From assembly GCF_036173105.1 (NCBI RefSeq), contig NZ_CP108053.1, positions 8,494,001 to 8,558,000 of the forward strand: a stretch of DNA of 64,000 nucleotides, in the 5' to 3' direction. The notes under the pieces are model-generated. The model did no database searches. It saw only the letters and a list, made by a program, of their open reading frames with translations, and was not told the origin of the DNA. This DNA comes from Streptomyces sp. NBC_00287. GTDB lineage: Bacteria; Actinomycetota; Actinomycetes; Streptomycetales; Streptomycetaceae. Made by a program: the position numbers and the translations under genes. Position 1 is the stretch's first letter, and each line of letters opens with the position of its first letter. Of the stretch, positions 25,608-34,558 are shown in pieces.

Positions 25608-28600
25608 TCATGGCGCTCGGTGGCGAGCGGCGGGGTTGGCCATCAGGTGGCGCGGATCGGCGGCCCGGGTGATCGCCGACTCGACGGCGGAGACCCGGTC
25701 CGCGAGGAGACCGAGGGCGGCGACGGCGCGGGTGAGGGGGTCACTCTCTGGGCCGCCGAGGGTTTGCGTGCGCACGTAGGCCGCTTTCAACTCGGACCAG
25801 CGCGCCGCCTGTTCCGTGGTGAGCGTGCCGCACAGTTCGGCCAGTTTCAGGAGGTTGGCTTCGGCACCGGTGGTGAGGGTCTGGGCCTCGGCCGAGTAGT
25901 GGTCGTCGATCAGGGCCGCCAGCTCGGCGTCGTTCATGACCGGCTGGACGCGCTGGACGATCTTGTTCATGTTGCGGTAGGAGCCCTGGAGTTGGAAGGG
26001 CGGTTCCGTCCGAGCGGCGTCGGACTGGGCTGCCGAGGCGATGTACGCGGCGTTCACCGCCAGGACCGTCTCGCGGGTCGTCAGCAGGTGGCGCAGGACG
26101 GCAAGGATCCGCTCCAGTTCAGCGGTGGAAAAGGGGTGGCTCAGCCGGTCACCGCGGGCCGTCGAGTCGCCCTGTGCGAGACGGATCAGCAGGTCCAGGT
26201 CGGCGCGGTCGCGGCCGGCGAGCGGCGCGAGGACCGGGCTTGCCGTGAGGGCGTTCTCGATGAAGCTGAGGGCGAAGGAGTCCTCCTTGCCGGTCAGGAC
26301 GTCGCCGAGGTTCCACACGTCGGCGCGGTTGGCGAGCATGTCGGGTACGCGGAAGCGGGTGCCGGACTCGGTGTAGGGGTTGCCGGCCATGCAGACCGCG
26401 AACCGTTTGCCGCGCAGGTCGTAGGTGCGCGGTTCGCCGTTCCACACGCCTTCGATACGGCGGGTGGCGTCGCACAGCGGGATGAACTTCTGCAGCAGCT
26501 CGGGGGAGGTGTGCTGAATGTCGTCCAGGTGGAGGAGGGTGTTGTTGCCTGCCTCCAGCGCGAAATTGATCTTCTCGATCTCCCGGCGGGCAGTGGCGTT
26601 CGGAGCCTCGGCCGGGTCGAGCGAGGTGACGGTGTGACCCAGCGCCGGGCCGTTGACCTTGACCAGGAGCAGGCCGAGTCGGTCGGCGACGTACTCCATG
26701 AGCGTCGTCTTGCCGTAGCCCGGCGGTGAGATGAGCAGGAGCAGGCCGCCGGTGTCGGTGCGCTTCGACTCGCCGGTGGTGCCGAGCTGCTTGGCGAGGC
26801 TGTCACCGACCAGCGGGAGGTACACCTCGTCGATGAGCCTGCTGCGCACGAACGCGGACATCACCCGCGGCCGGTACTCGTCCAGGCGGATCCGGGCGCG
26901 CTCGGCGGCCACCAGCGCGGTGCGGCGGCGCTGATAGGCGCGGTGCTCGGGCACGTGGTGGGCACGGAAGGCCCGTGTTCGTTCGAGGAGTTCATCGATG
27001 CGGATCGTGAGCGTACTGTCGTTGATGCGCGGGTGGGTGCCGAGCAGTCCCTGCACGGTTTGGGTGAGCGGTGCCTCGGACTCGTAGCGGGCCAGGTCCG
27101 GGCAGAGCTCGGCGGCCACCGCCTCGGCCAGGTCGCCGGGGGCGATGTCCAGGCCGGTGGCGGAGGTGTACGAGGACAGCCACGCTTCGACGAGCTGCTT
27201 GCGGGCGGGCAGGCCACTGAGGGCGGCGAGATCGTCGTCGTAGGCCGAAGTTCCGACGGTACGCCGGAACTTGTCGAGCAGTGTGCGCGCGTGGGTGCTG
27301 ATGAGGAAGCCCTCTGGGCCGCTGGTCAGCTCCTCGAAGAGGTAGGCGGGGGCGCGCGCTTCGGCCTGGTCGCCCATCGCCTCCGCCAGTTCCCTCTGGA
27401 AGTCGGTGATCGCCGGGGCGAGCCCGAACGTCTCCCGGGCGCGGGCGAGAGACACCGCACGGCGGGTCCACGAGGCGCGCTCGTCGGCGGTCGTTCCGTG
27501 CGCCCAGAAGAGCTGAGCCATGGCCCGGGCCGCCGGCTCGTGGCGCAGGAGGGCCGCGCCCTCGTGCAGGCGCAGGAGAGCCGTGAGGATCAGTACCGCG
27601 TCGTGGTCGTGGACCCCGCGCTCGTATCCCTCGTCATGCGCCGCCTCCGCTGCCTGGCGGACCAGGGCGGGCAGGTCGGCCTCGGCCAGTGGCGCCGGGC
27701 CGTGCTCGTCCAGGAGGCGGGCCGCGAGGTGCTCGGCGCGGTAGACCTCGGGCGACTCCGACGGCAGGGGGCGATCCCAGTACGGGCGGGTGGCGGCGAA
27801 GTCGGGATCGGCGACGGGTGAACGGTAGTCCGTGCCGGTCAGCGCGAAGGCGAGGCCGTCGCCGTGCGGGACCAGGGTGAGGTCGAGGGGCTGGGAATTG
27901 ACGGCGAAACGATGGTTGCCGAGGCGGATCGTGCGGCCGTCGTCGGTGTACAGGTCATTACGGTCGCGCAGGGAGCGAAGAGCCTCTTGACGGGCGGACT
28001 TCAGCCGGCCCTCCAGCTCCTCCGCCCTCACCTGGTCACCGAGCTCACGGAGCTCGTCCGCGACACGGCGGACCTTGGAGGTCATCGGGTCGGAGGTGAA
28101 GTACGTGGCAACGGCGTCCGCGTCGGCGAGCGTGGCCGCACGCCGGGCCACTGTCCGAAGGACACGGGCTGCCGAATCAGCGAGTCGTTCGGCCCGCCGG
28201 GCGCGGGTGTCGGCGAGGGTCTGCTTGCGAGCGGAGAACGCCTCGTGGACCTCGTCACGCTTGTCCGCGAGTCCGTCGAGGAAGTCGTCGAACTCGGCGA
28301 ACCGGGACTCCAGATTCTCCAACTGCAGGAGTACGCGGGCGAGTTGTTCGTCGCATGTCTCCGGAGTGTCGGCGGCTGCGAGCGCGCCGGTCACCGCCTG
28401 GCCGAGCAGCGTGAACTCGGCGGCGAACTCGGCGCGTCCCTCGCGGTCGAGCAGGGCGCGGCTGCGACTGTCGAGCGTGGCGCGAGCGCGGTTGACGCCG
28501 CCCAGGACCTCTGCAATCCGCTCCAGGATGGACGTACGGACGGTGGCATCGCCGATGTCGAGTCCGGCGACGACCTCGGTGACGGTGTGCAGTCCGCCGG

Positions 28601-30467
28601 CGAGTTCGTCGAGACGAGCGGCGACGGGCGCGGCCTCGGCGACCGTGGAGATCGCTTCGGCGTCGCCGACGAGCCGCTCGACATCGGCCTGATGGTCGGC
28701 GAAGGCGTCCTCACGGGCGAGGTGGGTGACGGCCCGCTGCCCGAGGGTGGCGAGGTCGGCATCGACGCCTGTGGCGAGTTCGTCGACACGGTCGGTGTCC
28801 GCATACCGCAGGTCCTTGAGAGTCAGCAAGTGTCCCTGGGCGTGGCGGAGTTCGGTCAGCCCGGCGACCCAGGCCGCGGCGTCCCGAGGGGCCTCGCCGC
28901 GCAACCGTCGTACGATCGTCGCGACGCGCGCGGCGGCCTCGGCGAGCGCGTCGGCGGCTTGCCGGGTGAGGGCCTGGACGGTCTCGAACTCGGCCAGCAC
29001 CTGCTCGGCCGTGGCCCGGACCTGCTCCAACGGCGTGTGCAGATCACCGAGTTCGGACTCGGCCAGCCAGTGATAGGAGTCCGCCGTCCGGACGCATGCG
29101 GCGACCAGTGCCGCGTACACCTCGGTCGTCGGGGTCGTCTCGGCAACAGCCCGGGTGAGGGACAGGCAGTCGGAGATGCCGCGGACGAGGTCGGCGTTGC
29201 CGACACGGGCGAGCGGGCCGCTGCCGACGGGCTGGGCGGCGGCCTGGGTGTCGGAGACGTACGGGGATTTCCACCGCTGCACGGGATGCACACGCTGCGG
29301 CTCGTCGCTGTCGGCGCGGAGCACGACGAGCGAGCCGTCGCCGAAGAGCGCCCAGCCGTGGCAGGACAGCGGGGTGCTGACCTCTTTGCGGATCATGTTG
29401 TACGGCAGCAGCAGGCTGCGGCCTTCCGCACGCGCGTGGAAGGCGAACAGCACGTCCTCGCCGTTCGGGGAGCGGACCACGCGCTCGAACTCCAGGTCCC
29501 CGGTGTCGACGGCATCGAAGGTCTTGTGCGTCCCCGTGGCCAGGCAGTAGCCACCGGGAAACACGATGCCCTGGTCTTCGGGCAGGCGTCGGCACGCTTG
29601 CCCGATGCCGTCGAGGCGGACGACGGTCCTGGTGAGGGTGTTGAAGACCAGGTAGCGGTGAGCGTCCTCCTTGTAGGGGCGGATCCGCATCAGGATCAGG
29701 GCGCCCACGCGCGCGTGCGCGATATCGGCGTCGGCGAGGGACTGCAGCGGCTCGTCCACCGGCTCGGCGTAGATGCCCTCGCCCGTCTCGGTGTTGTCCT
29801 CCACCTTGACGGTGAGCGTGCCACCCACCGTTTCGACGAAGATCTCGCCCTCGACGGACACGTGCGGGTACCGGCCGAGGACGTGGTCCTCGCGGGTCGT
29901 CGCACGCCACTCGAAATCGTGGGAGGGCGGGAAGACGTGGTCGCGTTCGCCGCGGGCGTCGAGGAAGCGGGCTTGCCCGTCGTCGGACAGGGTCCAGCGC
30001 AGGACGCGGATGTCCTCGGCCTTCTCGCCGATCTGGAAGACGGCCAACAGCTTTCCGTCGACGCGGCGGAGTTGCAGCAGGTGGGCCTGGCGGTAATAGC
30101 GGTAGAGCGCGGTGAACTCCCGCCGAAAGGCCGGGTCGTCGAGCAGCCCGGGTACAGCGTCGTCGGGCAGTCGGTTCAGGTCGCGGTCGTGCAGTGCGAA
30201 GACGTCGCCGATGGTCGTCTCCGGCTTCAGACCGAGGAAGACGTTGTGGCCGAAGAGCAGCACGTCACCGACGGCGACGATATCGCGGGGCACGCAGTTG
30301 TGCTCGGTGCGCAGCCGCTCGGTGCCGGCGAGTTCGAGCCGCGTCGAGCCGAACTCCTCGGTGCGGCGGACGTTGAGCGCCTCGGCACGGCGGGCGAGTT
30401 CGGCGCCCTGCGCGGTGAGCCGGTCGCGCAGCACCTCGTACGTGCTTGTGTCCAGGCCGGTGGTCAT
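25608..30467 (-). CDS. Giant AAA+ ATPase ('DNA repair ATPase' family) of the flotillin operon
   Basis: This 1619-residue protein has three parts. The N-terminal ~420 residues are beta-rich, with repeated aromatic strands of propeller type. A long middle part (~430-900) is helical coiled coil, dense in Ala, Glu and Arg. The C-terminal part holds an AAA+ module with Walker A LISPPGYGKTTLMEYVADRL (~residue 1249) and Walker B LLHLDDIQHTS (~1312), then IDELLERTRAF-type helices. It is commonly labelled a DNA repair ATPase without experimental support. The gene lies 8 bp downstream of a flotillin gene, so a membrane-linked chaperone or remodelling role fits better. ATG at 30467 is preferred; upstream sequence is the flotillin tail. 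Confidence 0.8.
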   Translation of the reverse strand: MTTGLDTSTYEVLRDRLTAQGAELARRAEALNVRRTEEFGSTRLELAGTERLRTEHNCVPRDIVAVGDVLLFGHNVFLGLKPETTIGDVFALHDRDLNRLPDDAVPGLLDDPAFRREFTALYRYYRQAHLLQLRRVDGKLLAVFQIGEKAEDIRVLRWTLSDDGQARFLDARGERDHVFPPSHDFEWRATTREDHVLGRYPHVSVEGEIFVETVGGTLTVKVEDNTETGEGIYAEPVDEPLQSLADADIAHARVGALILMRIRPYKEDAHRYLVFNTLTRTVVRLDGIGQACRRLPEDQGIVFPGGYCLATGTHKTFDAVDTGDLEFERVVRSPNGEDVLFAFHARAEGRSLLLPYNMIRKEVSTPLSCHGWALFGDGSLVVLRADSDEPQRVHPVQRWKSPYVSDTQAAAQPVGSGPLARVGNADLVRGISDCLSLTRAVAETTPTTEVYAALVAACVRTADSYHWLAESELGDLHTPLEQVRATAEQVLAEFETVQALTRQAADALAEAAARVATIVRRLRGEAPRDAAAWVAGLTELRHAQGHLLTLKDLRYADTDRVDELATGVDADLATLGQRAVTHLAREDAFADHQADVERLVGDAEAISTVAEAAPVAARLDELAGGLHTVTEVVAGLDIGDATVRTSILERIAEVLGGVNRARATLDSRSRALLDREGRAEFAAEFTLLGQAVTGALAAADTPETCDEQLARVLLQLENLESRFAEFDDFLDGLADKRDEVHEAFSARKQTLADTRARRAERLADSAARVLRTVARRAATLADADAVATYFTSDPMTSKVRRVADELRELGDQVRAEELEGRLKSARQEALRSLRDRNDLYTDDGRTIRLGNHRFAVNSQPLDLTLVPHGDGLAFALTGTDYRSPVADPDFAATRPYWDRPLPSESPEVYRAEHLAARLLDEHGPAPLAEADLPALVRQAAEAAHDEGYERGVHDHDAVLILTALLRLHEGAALLRHEPAARAMAQLFWAHGTTADERASWTRRAVSLARARETFGLAPAITDFQRELAEAMGDQAEARAPAYLFEELTSGPEGFLISTHARTLLDKFRRTVGTSAYDDDLAALSGLPARKQLVEAWLSSYTSATGLDIAPGDLAEAVAAELCPDLARYESEAPLTQTVQGLLGTHPRINDSTLTIRIDELLERTRAFRAHHVPEHRAYQRRRTALVAAERARIRLDEYRPRVMSAFVRSRLIDEVYLPLVGDSLAKQLGTTGESKRTDTGGLLLLISPPGYGKTTLMEYVADRLGLLLVKVNGPALGHTVTSLDPAEAPNATARREIEKINFALEAGNNTLLHLDDIQHTSPELLQKFIPLCDATRRIEGVWNGEPRTYDLRGKRFAVCMAGNPYTESGTRFRVPDMLANRADVWNLGDVLTGKEDSFALSFIENALTASPVLAPLAGRDRADLDLLIRLAQGDSTARGDRLSHPFSTAELERILAVLRHLLTTRETVLAVNAAYIASAAQSDAARTEPPFQLQGSYRNMNKIVQRVQPVMNDAELAALIDDHYSAEAQTLTTGAEANLLKLAELCGTLTTEQAARWSELKAAYVRTQTLGGPESDPLTRAVAALGLLADRVSAVESAITRAADPRHLMANPAARHRAP

Positions 30468-30475
30468 GGGTCCTC

Positions 30476-32494
30476 TCACGAGGTCGGAGTGAGGGAGGTG
30501 TCGGCGAGACCCAGCTCGCCCGCCTTGTCCAGCAGTTGCTGGAGCTGTCCGGAGTTCGCGCCGCCCGTCTTCATGAGCTTCATCAGCAGCGCGGAGGCGG
30601 TCAGGTTCTGCACGTCGGTGGTCGACACCGAGCCGAGGATGCGGCTCAGATCGTCGGTGAAGTTCGAAGTGCCGTCCAGCCACGGCCCCGCGAGTGCCTG
30701 GGCGGTCTCGGAGTGCTGGACGAAGGCGTCGACACTCTTGCCCAGCGCGATCGAGGAGACGAGGCGGTCGAAGAAGACCGACTCGCCGCCGACGATGTTG
30801 ATGTCGGCGTTCTCCAGCCCCGTCGCGAGCACCGTGGCTTGGGCCTCGGCGACCTGCCGCTGTACCTCAAGACCCGCAAGCCGGATGTCCTTCTCGGCCT
30901 CCAACCGCAGCCGGTACTCCTCGTGACCGCGGGACGCCTCGTCGAGCGCGGCCATCGCCGCCGCCTTCTCCGTGAGACCGGCGGCCTCCGCCTTGAGCTT
31001 CTCGCCGATGGCGTCGGCCTCGGCCAGCGCCTTCGCCTTCGCGCCCTCGGCCTCCGCCAGCATGCGCGCCTGCGTCGCCTCGGCCTCCGCGCGGCCGGCC
31101 TTCTCGATGACCTCGGCCTCCTTGTCGCGTACCTGGACGGCGGCCAGGCCCTCGGCGGCCGCCTCCGCCTGAATGCCCTCGGCGAGCCGCAGCTTGGCCT
31201 GCGCGTCCAGGTCGGCGCTCTTCAACCGGGCCTCGGCCAAGGTGAGTTCCTCGGCGGCGCGGTGTACAGCGGCCTGTTCGGCGGCCTCCGCGGCCTTGAT
31301 GTCCTTGACCAGTTGCTCCTGCGCCTCGGCCTCGGCGGCGATGATCACGGCCTGCCGCTTCCGCTCCGCCTCCTCCACGGCGCGCAGCTTCTTGATGGAC
31401 TCCTCCTGTTCGGCGACCGTACGGTCCACCGCGACCCGTTCCCGGATGACCTCGGCGATTTCCCGCTTCTCCGCCTCGACCTCCTTCGAGGCGGCGATCC
31501 GGGTCAGTTCCGTCTCCCGGTCCCGGGCGATGACTTCGAGAAGACGGTCCTTCTCGATGCGCTCGTTCTCGACGGCGATGACCCGCTCGCGGTTCTTCGC
31601 CGCGACGGCCACCTCGCGGGCCTGATTCTCGCGCTGGATACCGAGCTGCTCCTCGGTCCTCAGGAACGCGCCCTGAGCCCGCAGCCGCTCCTCCTCCACG
31701 ACGCGTGCGGTCTCGGCCTCCTCGCGGGCCCGTACGGTCTCGATCTCCCGCCGCTGCTTGATCTCGGCATCCGTCTGGCGTCGCTCCAGCTCCAGGATGG
31801 CCTCACGGGCGTCGACGTTCTGCCGGGTGATCTCCTTCTCCTCGGTGCGCTGGGCCTCGTTGGTGCGCACGTGTTCCACGGCCGTCAACTCGGTGATCTT
31901 GCGGATGCCCTGGGCGTCCAGAACGTTGGCCGGGTCGAGCTGGGTCAGCGGCGTCTGCTCCAGGTAGTCGATCGCCGCGTCCTCCAGGTGGTAGCCGTTG
32001 AGGTCGACGCCGATGACCTCGATGATCCGGTACCTCAGCTCCTCGCGCTTGGTGTACAGGTCGGTGAAGTCCAGCTGCTTGCCGACGGTCTTCAGCGCCT
32101 CGGAGAACTTCGCGTGGAACAGTTCCTGCAGGGTGTTCCGGTCACTGGCCCGCGCGGTGCCGACGGCCTGGGCGACCTTGATGACGTCCTCGACGGTCTT
32201 GTTGACCTTGACGAAGAACGTGATCCGGATGTCGGCGCGAATATTGTCCCGGCAGATCAGCCCCTCTTTGCCGGCACGGGTGATCTCGATGGTCTTCACC
32301 GAGATGTCCATCACCTCGGCCCTGTGCAGCACAGGCAGAACGACCTGCCCGGTGAAGGTCACATCGACCTTCCGCATCTTGGACACGATCAGCGCCTTGC
32401 CCTGCTCCACCTTGCGGAACAACCGGGCGACGACGAGTACGAGGAGCAGGCAGACGGCGACGAGCACACCGACGCCCAGAATCATGGCAGTCAT
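30476..32494 (-). CDS. Flotillin-like SPFH/band-7 protein (YqiK type)
   Basis: This 672-residue protein has an N-terminal membrane segment MILGVGVLVAVCLLLVLVVA, then a band-7/SPFH domain (KVDVTFTGQVVLPVLHRAEV to LDFTDLYTKREELRYRIIEV). A very long charged coiled coil rich in Ala/Glu follows, with EA-repeats such as QAVIIAAEAEAQEQLV. The protein ends with a hydrophilic tail (SALLMKLMKTGGANSGQLQQ). Flotillins scaffold functional membrane microdomains. The gene sits between a YqiJ-like membrane gene and the giant ATPase, a conserved trio. ATG 32494 is chosen for the hydrophobic N-terminus; the longer frame has no membrane or start signal. Confidence 0.9.
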   Translation of the reverse strand: MTAMILGVGVLVAVCLLLVLVVARLFRKVEQGKALIVSKMRKVDVTFTGQVVLPVLHRAEVMDISVKTIEITRAGKEGLICRDNIRADIRITFFVKVNKTVEDVIKVAQAVGTARASDRNTLQELFHAKFSEALKTVGKQLDFTDLYTKREELRYRIIEVIGVDLNGYHLEDAAIDYLEQTPLTQLDPANVLDAQGIRKITELTAVEHVRTNEAQRTEEKEITRQNVDAREAILELERRQTDAEIKQRREIETVRAREEAETARVVEEERLRAQGAFLRTEEQLGIQRENQAREVAVAAKNRERVIAVENERIEKDRLLEVIARDRETELTRIAASKEVEAEKREIAEVIRERVAVDRTVAEQEESIKKLRAVEEAERKRQAVIIAAEAEAQEQLVKDIKAAEAAEQAAVHRAAEELTLAEARLKSADLDAQAKLRLAEGIQAEAAAEGLAAVQVRDKEAEVIEKAGRAEAEATQARMLAEAEGAKAKALAEADAIGEKLKAEAAGLTEKAAAMAALDEASRGHEEYRLRLEAEKDIRLAGLEVQRQVAEAQATVLATGLENADINIVGGESVFFDRLVSSIALGKSVDAFVQHSETAQALAGPWLDGTSNFTDDLSRILGSVSTTDVQNLTASALLMKLMKTGGANSGQLQQLLDKAGELGLADTSLTPTS

Positions 32495-32571
32495 GGGTAC
32501 GTCCTTGAGGCGTAAAGGAGTTGAGGCGTAAGGGAGGAAGGCCGCAGGTGGGATCGGGGAGCGTTTGCGGC

Positions 32572-33021
32572 TCAGGCCGCGTGATGCCACGAAGGGAGCA
32601 TGGTGTCGTGCGAGGCGCTCCAGCGAGGATCGTTGCCCTCGATATCCAGCGGCCCGGGTTCGTCCGGGAAGGGGCGGTGCAACGGCCGTACGATCAGGCT
32701 TGTCGTGGGCCAGGCCACGAACAGTGCACCCACTGGAACGGCCAAGCGCAGCAGCCCGGTGGCCGGCCCCGGTGGCGCGACCGTGGTCAGCGCGACAGTC
32801 GCCCCGACGCTCAAGGCCCAGCCGATCACCGTCAACAGTGAGAACGCGACCGCGACAGGCACCCCGCCCATGCGCCACGCCTGAAGATCCACGTCCGTGT
32901 CGAAGCTGTCGGGGGCGGCGACGCGCACGGCGACCAACAACCAGAACACGGCGACCACGACGAGTGCCGCGGTCAGCAGGATCGTGGGCAGTCCCGTGGC
33001 GGCAACAAGAAGGGTCCGCAT
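32572..33021 (-). CDS. YqiJ-like membrane protein (OB-fold NfeD-related) partner of flotillin
   Basis: This 149-residue protein has about three hydrophobic helices: LPTILLTAALVVVAVFWLLVA, VAFSLLTVIGWALSVGATVA and LLRLAVPVGALFVAWPTTSL. Between helices 1 and 2 lies DSFDTDVDLQAWRMGGVP, which resembles the acidic FDVDVD/W-x-GGVP signature of YqiJ-type flotillin partners. The tail is hydrophilic. In E. coli YqiJ pairs with the flotillin YqiK; here the flotillin gene begins 77 bp downstream. The subfamily call is from order and this short motif. Confidence 0.68.
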   Translation of the reverse strand: MRTLLVAATGLPTILLTAALVVVAVFWLLVAVRVAAPDSFDTDVDLQAWRMGGVPVAVAFSLLTVIGWALSVGATVALTTVAPPGPATGLLRLAVPVGALFVAWPTTSLIVRPLHRPFPDEPGPLDIEGNDPRWSASHDTMLPSWHHAA

Positions 33022-33378
33022 GTCCCCGATCCCCCTCTCCGCCCGCCCCGCGCATGAGTCTTGTGCGGTGGTGCACAGCTCTTCCGGGTTCCGGTGCCGA
33101 ACACAGACGGGTGGTGGGTGTCCGGCACCGGGGCTCCCCTCGACCCATGCTGTACGACCGGCCCACGGCCATGCATTGCCGGTTTCCGGCAGTGTTCATC
33201 AGGCTTTGCATGCCGGTGCCTGTTAAGAGCGCGTCAACGCCCCATCAGGCGGCGAAGGCAGCGGATCGCACCAGGGGTTGTACGGTCGTGCAGCTCTCCC
33301 ATCAGCCGATGGTCTGCCACTCTTGTCCATCGTGCGTGAGCAATACGCCACGAGTACGTCAAGATCAGAGGAGGACGG
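33022..33378. other. Divergent control region between flotillin operon and PucR-type gene
   Basis: This 357-bp intergenic stretch should hold both promoters. It contains the TTGCCG palindrome at 33176-33192, an inverted GCCCACGGCC/GGCC-type GC pair near 33160, and the RBS GAGGAGG before 33379. No gene is evident. Confidence 0.5.
33176..33192. promoter_or_regulatory. TTGCCG-N5-CGGCAG palindromic operator
   Basis: TTGCCG, five bases, then CGGCAG. Flanking bases extend the symmetry to CATTGCCG...CGGCAGTG with one mismatch. The same palindrome with the same spacing occurs twice more, upstream of the paralogous regulator gene at 39644. This copy lies between the flotillin operon and the first PucR-type gene. 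Confidence 0.68.
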
Positions 33379-34440
33379 GTGACCGGGCGCGAGATACCCG
33401 ACGAATATCTGGAGGGGTATGCCCGGATACTGGCCGAGGCGAGCGGGACGGGCCGCCGACTCACCCGGGACGAACTGGAGTCCCTGCGGTCCAGGGGAGA
33501 ACGCGCCGCCGAGGCCGGCCTTGGGCTACGGGCCCTCGTCCGCCGCTATCTGACCGCGACACGCCAGAGCTGGCCCACCCTCTCCGCCACGCAGGCCGAC
33601 CGCGCGCTCGCCGTCGTCGAGCAGGCGATCGACGCGTTCGCCGAAGGCCACGAGCGGGCGCAGAGGCTCGCCGTACGGCAGGAGGAAGCCATGCGCCGGG
33701 AGTTCATCGACGACCTCCTCTACGGCCGCAGCGACCTGGGCCGCCTCGCCGAACGTGCGGAGCGCTTCGGGCTGCTTCTCTCCCGGGCGCACGCGGTCGC
33801 CGTCGCCCAGGGCAGCAAACCGGTGGAGGACACGCATCAGGCGACCCGGCAGGTGGAGAGCGCCCTGGTCAGCAGGTTCGGCGAGCGGCGCATCCTGCTC
33901 ACCACCAAGGACGGACGGCTGATCTGCGTAGCCCCCGGAGAACAGGACGAGGTTCTGGCGTTCTTCGCCAAGCAGGCGCACGCGGCCACAGACGGCGGGC
34001 AGGTCGCCATCGGGCGCGCCCACCCCGGTGCCGGCGGTGTCGTCCACTCCTACGAAGAAGCCCTCAACGCCCTGGATCTGGCCGATCGGCTGCACCTCCA
34101 CGACCCGGTGCTCCACACTGCCGATCTCCTCGTTTATCCCGTCCTGACCCGTGACCGGCAGGCCATGGCCGACCTCGTACGCAACACTCTGGGTCCGCTG
34201 CAAAGCGCCCGCGGCGGAGCACAGCTGTTCGTCGACACGCTGACCACGTACTTCGACTCCGGCTGCATCGCGGCCGAAGCGGCCCGACGGCTGAACCTGA
34301 GCGTGCGCGCCTTCACCTATCGCTTGGAGCGTATCCACAAACTCACCGGCGCCGACCCTGCGGATTCAGTCCACCGTTACACCCTGCAGACAGCGGTGAT
34401 CGGTGCCCGGTTCCTGGGATGGCCGGGCAACGAGATCTGA
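33379..34440 (+). CDS. PucR/CdaR-family transcriptional regulator (first paralogue)
   Basis: This 353-residue regulator has a helical N-terminal module (LTRDELESLRSRGERAAEAG to AEGHERAQRLAVRQEEAMRR). A GGDEF-like central region contains GRAHPGAGGVVHSYEEALNA, and the C-terminal HTH_30 is VDTLTTYFDSGCIAAEAARR then LNLSVRAFTYRLERIHKLTG. The LTTYFDSGC..AA segment is the PucR/CdaR C-terminal signature. GTG 33379 follows GAGGAGG. The gene is divergent from the flotillin operon. The protein matches the regulator at 39644 throughout, so the two are paralogues sharing the TTGCCG operator. Confidence 0.87.
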   Translation: MTGREIPDEYLEGYARILAEASGTGRRLTRDELESLRSRGERAAEAGLGLRALVRRYLTATRQSWPTLSATQADRALAVVEQAIDAFAEGHERAQRLAVRQEEAMRREFIDDLLYGRSDLGRLAERAERFGLLLSRAHAVAVAQGSKPVEDTHQATRQVESALVSRFGERRILLTTKDGRLICVAPGEQDEVLAFFAKQAHAATDGGQVAIGRAHPGAGGVVHSYEEALNALDLADRLHLHDPVLHTADLLVYPVLTRDRQAMADLVRNTLGPLQSARGGAQLFVDTLTTYFDSGCIAAEAARRLNLSVRAFTYRLERIHKLTGADPADSVHRYTLQTAVIGARFLGWPGNEI

Positions 34441-34558
34441 CGGTGAGCCCGGCGAGCTTCTCCGGTACCTCTGCGAGGTCCCGGTCATCGATCACTGCCG
34501 CGCGAAGCGGGTCTTCCGTCGTCGGTGCACACGGGCGGGTAGGGCTCGGCGAGTTCAC
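34343..34558 (-). CDS. Small coupled open frame after the CPA1 antiporter (uncertain)
   Basis: A GTG at 34558 overlaps the antiporter stop (GTGA). It opens a 71-codon frame reading TEDPLRAAVIDDRDLAEVPE, with coding-like third positions in its first half. Its last ~98 bases lie antisense to the end of the PucR gene, which is unusual. It may be a short coupled peptide or a remnant of a lost downstream gene. No family is recognised. Confidence 0.25.
   Translation of the reverse strand: MNSPSPTRPCAPTTEDPLRAAVIDDRDLAEVPEKLAGLTVRSRCPAIPGTGHRSPLSAGCNGGLNPQGRRR

Noticed and set aside
27864..30926. 1020-codon open frame on the + strand inside the giant ATPase
   Set aside because: Antisense shadow: it is Gly/Val/Asp-rich without any domain motif, while the minus strand frame has Walker motifs and coherent domains.
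30446..32515. 689-codon + strand frame over the flotillin gene
   Set aside because: Leu/Gly/Asp repeats mirror the Ala/Glu coiled coil on the other strand; no independent start signal.
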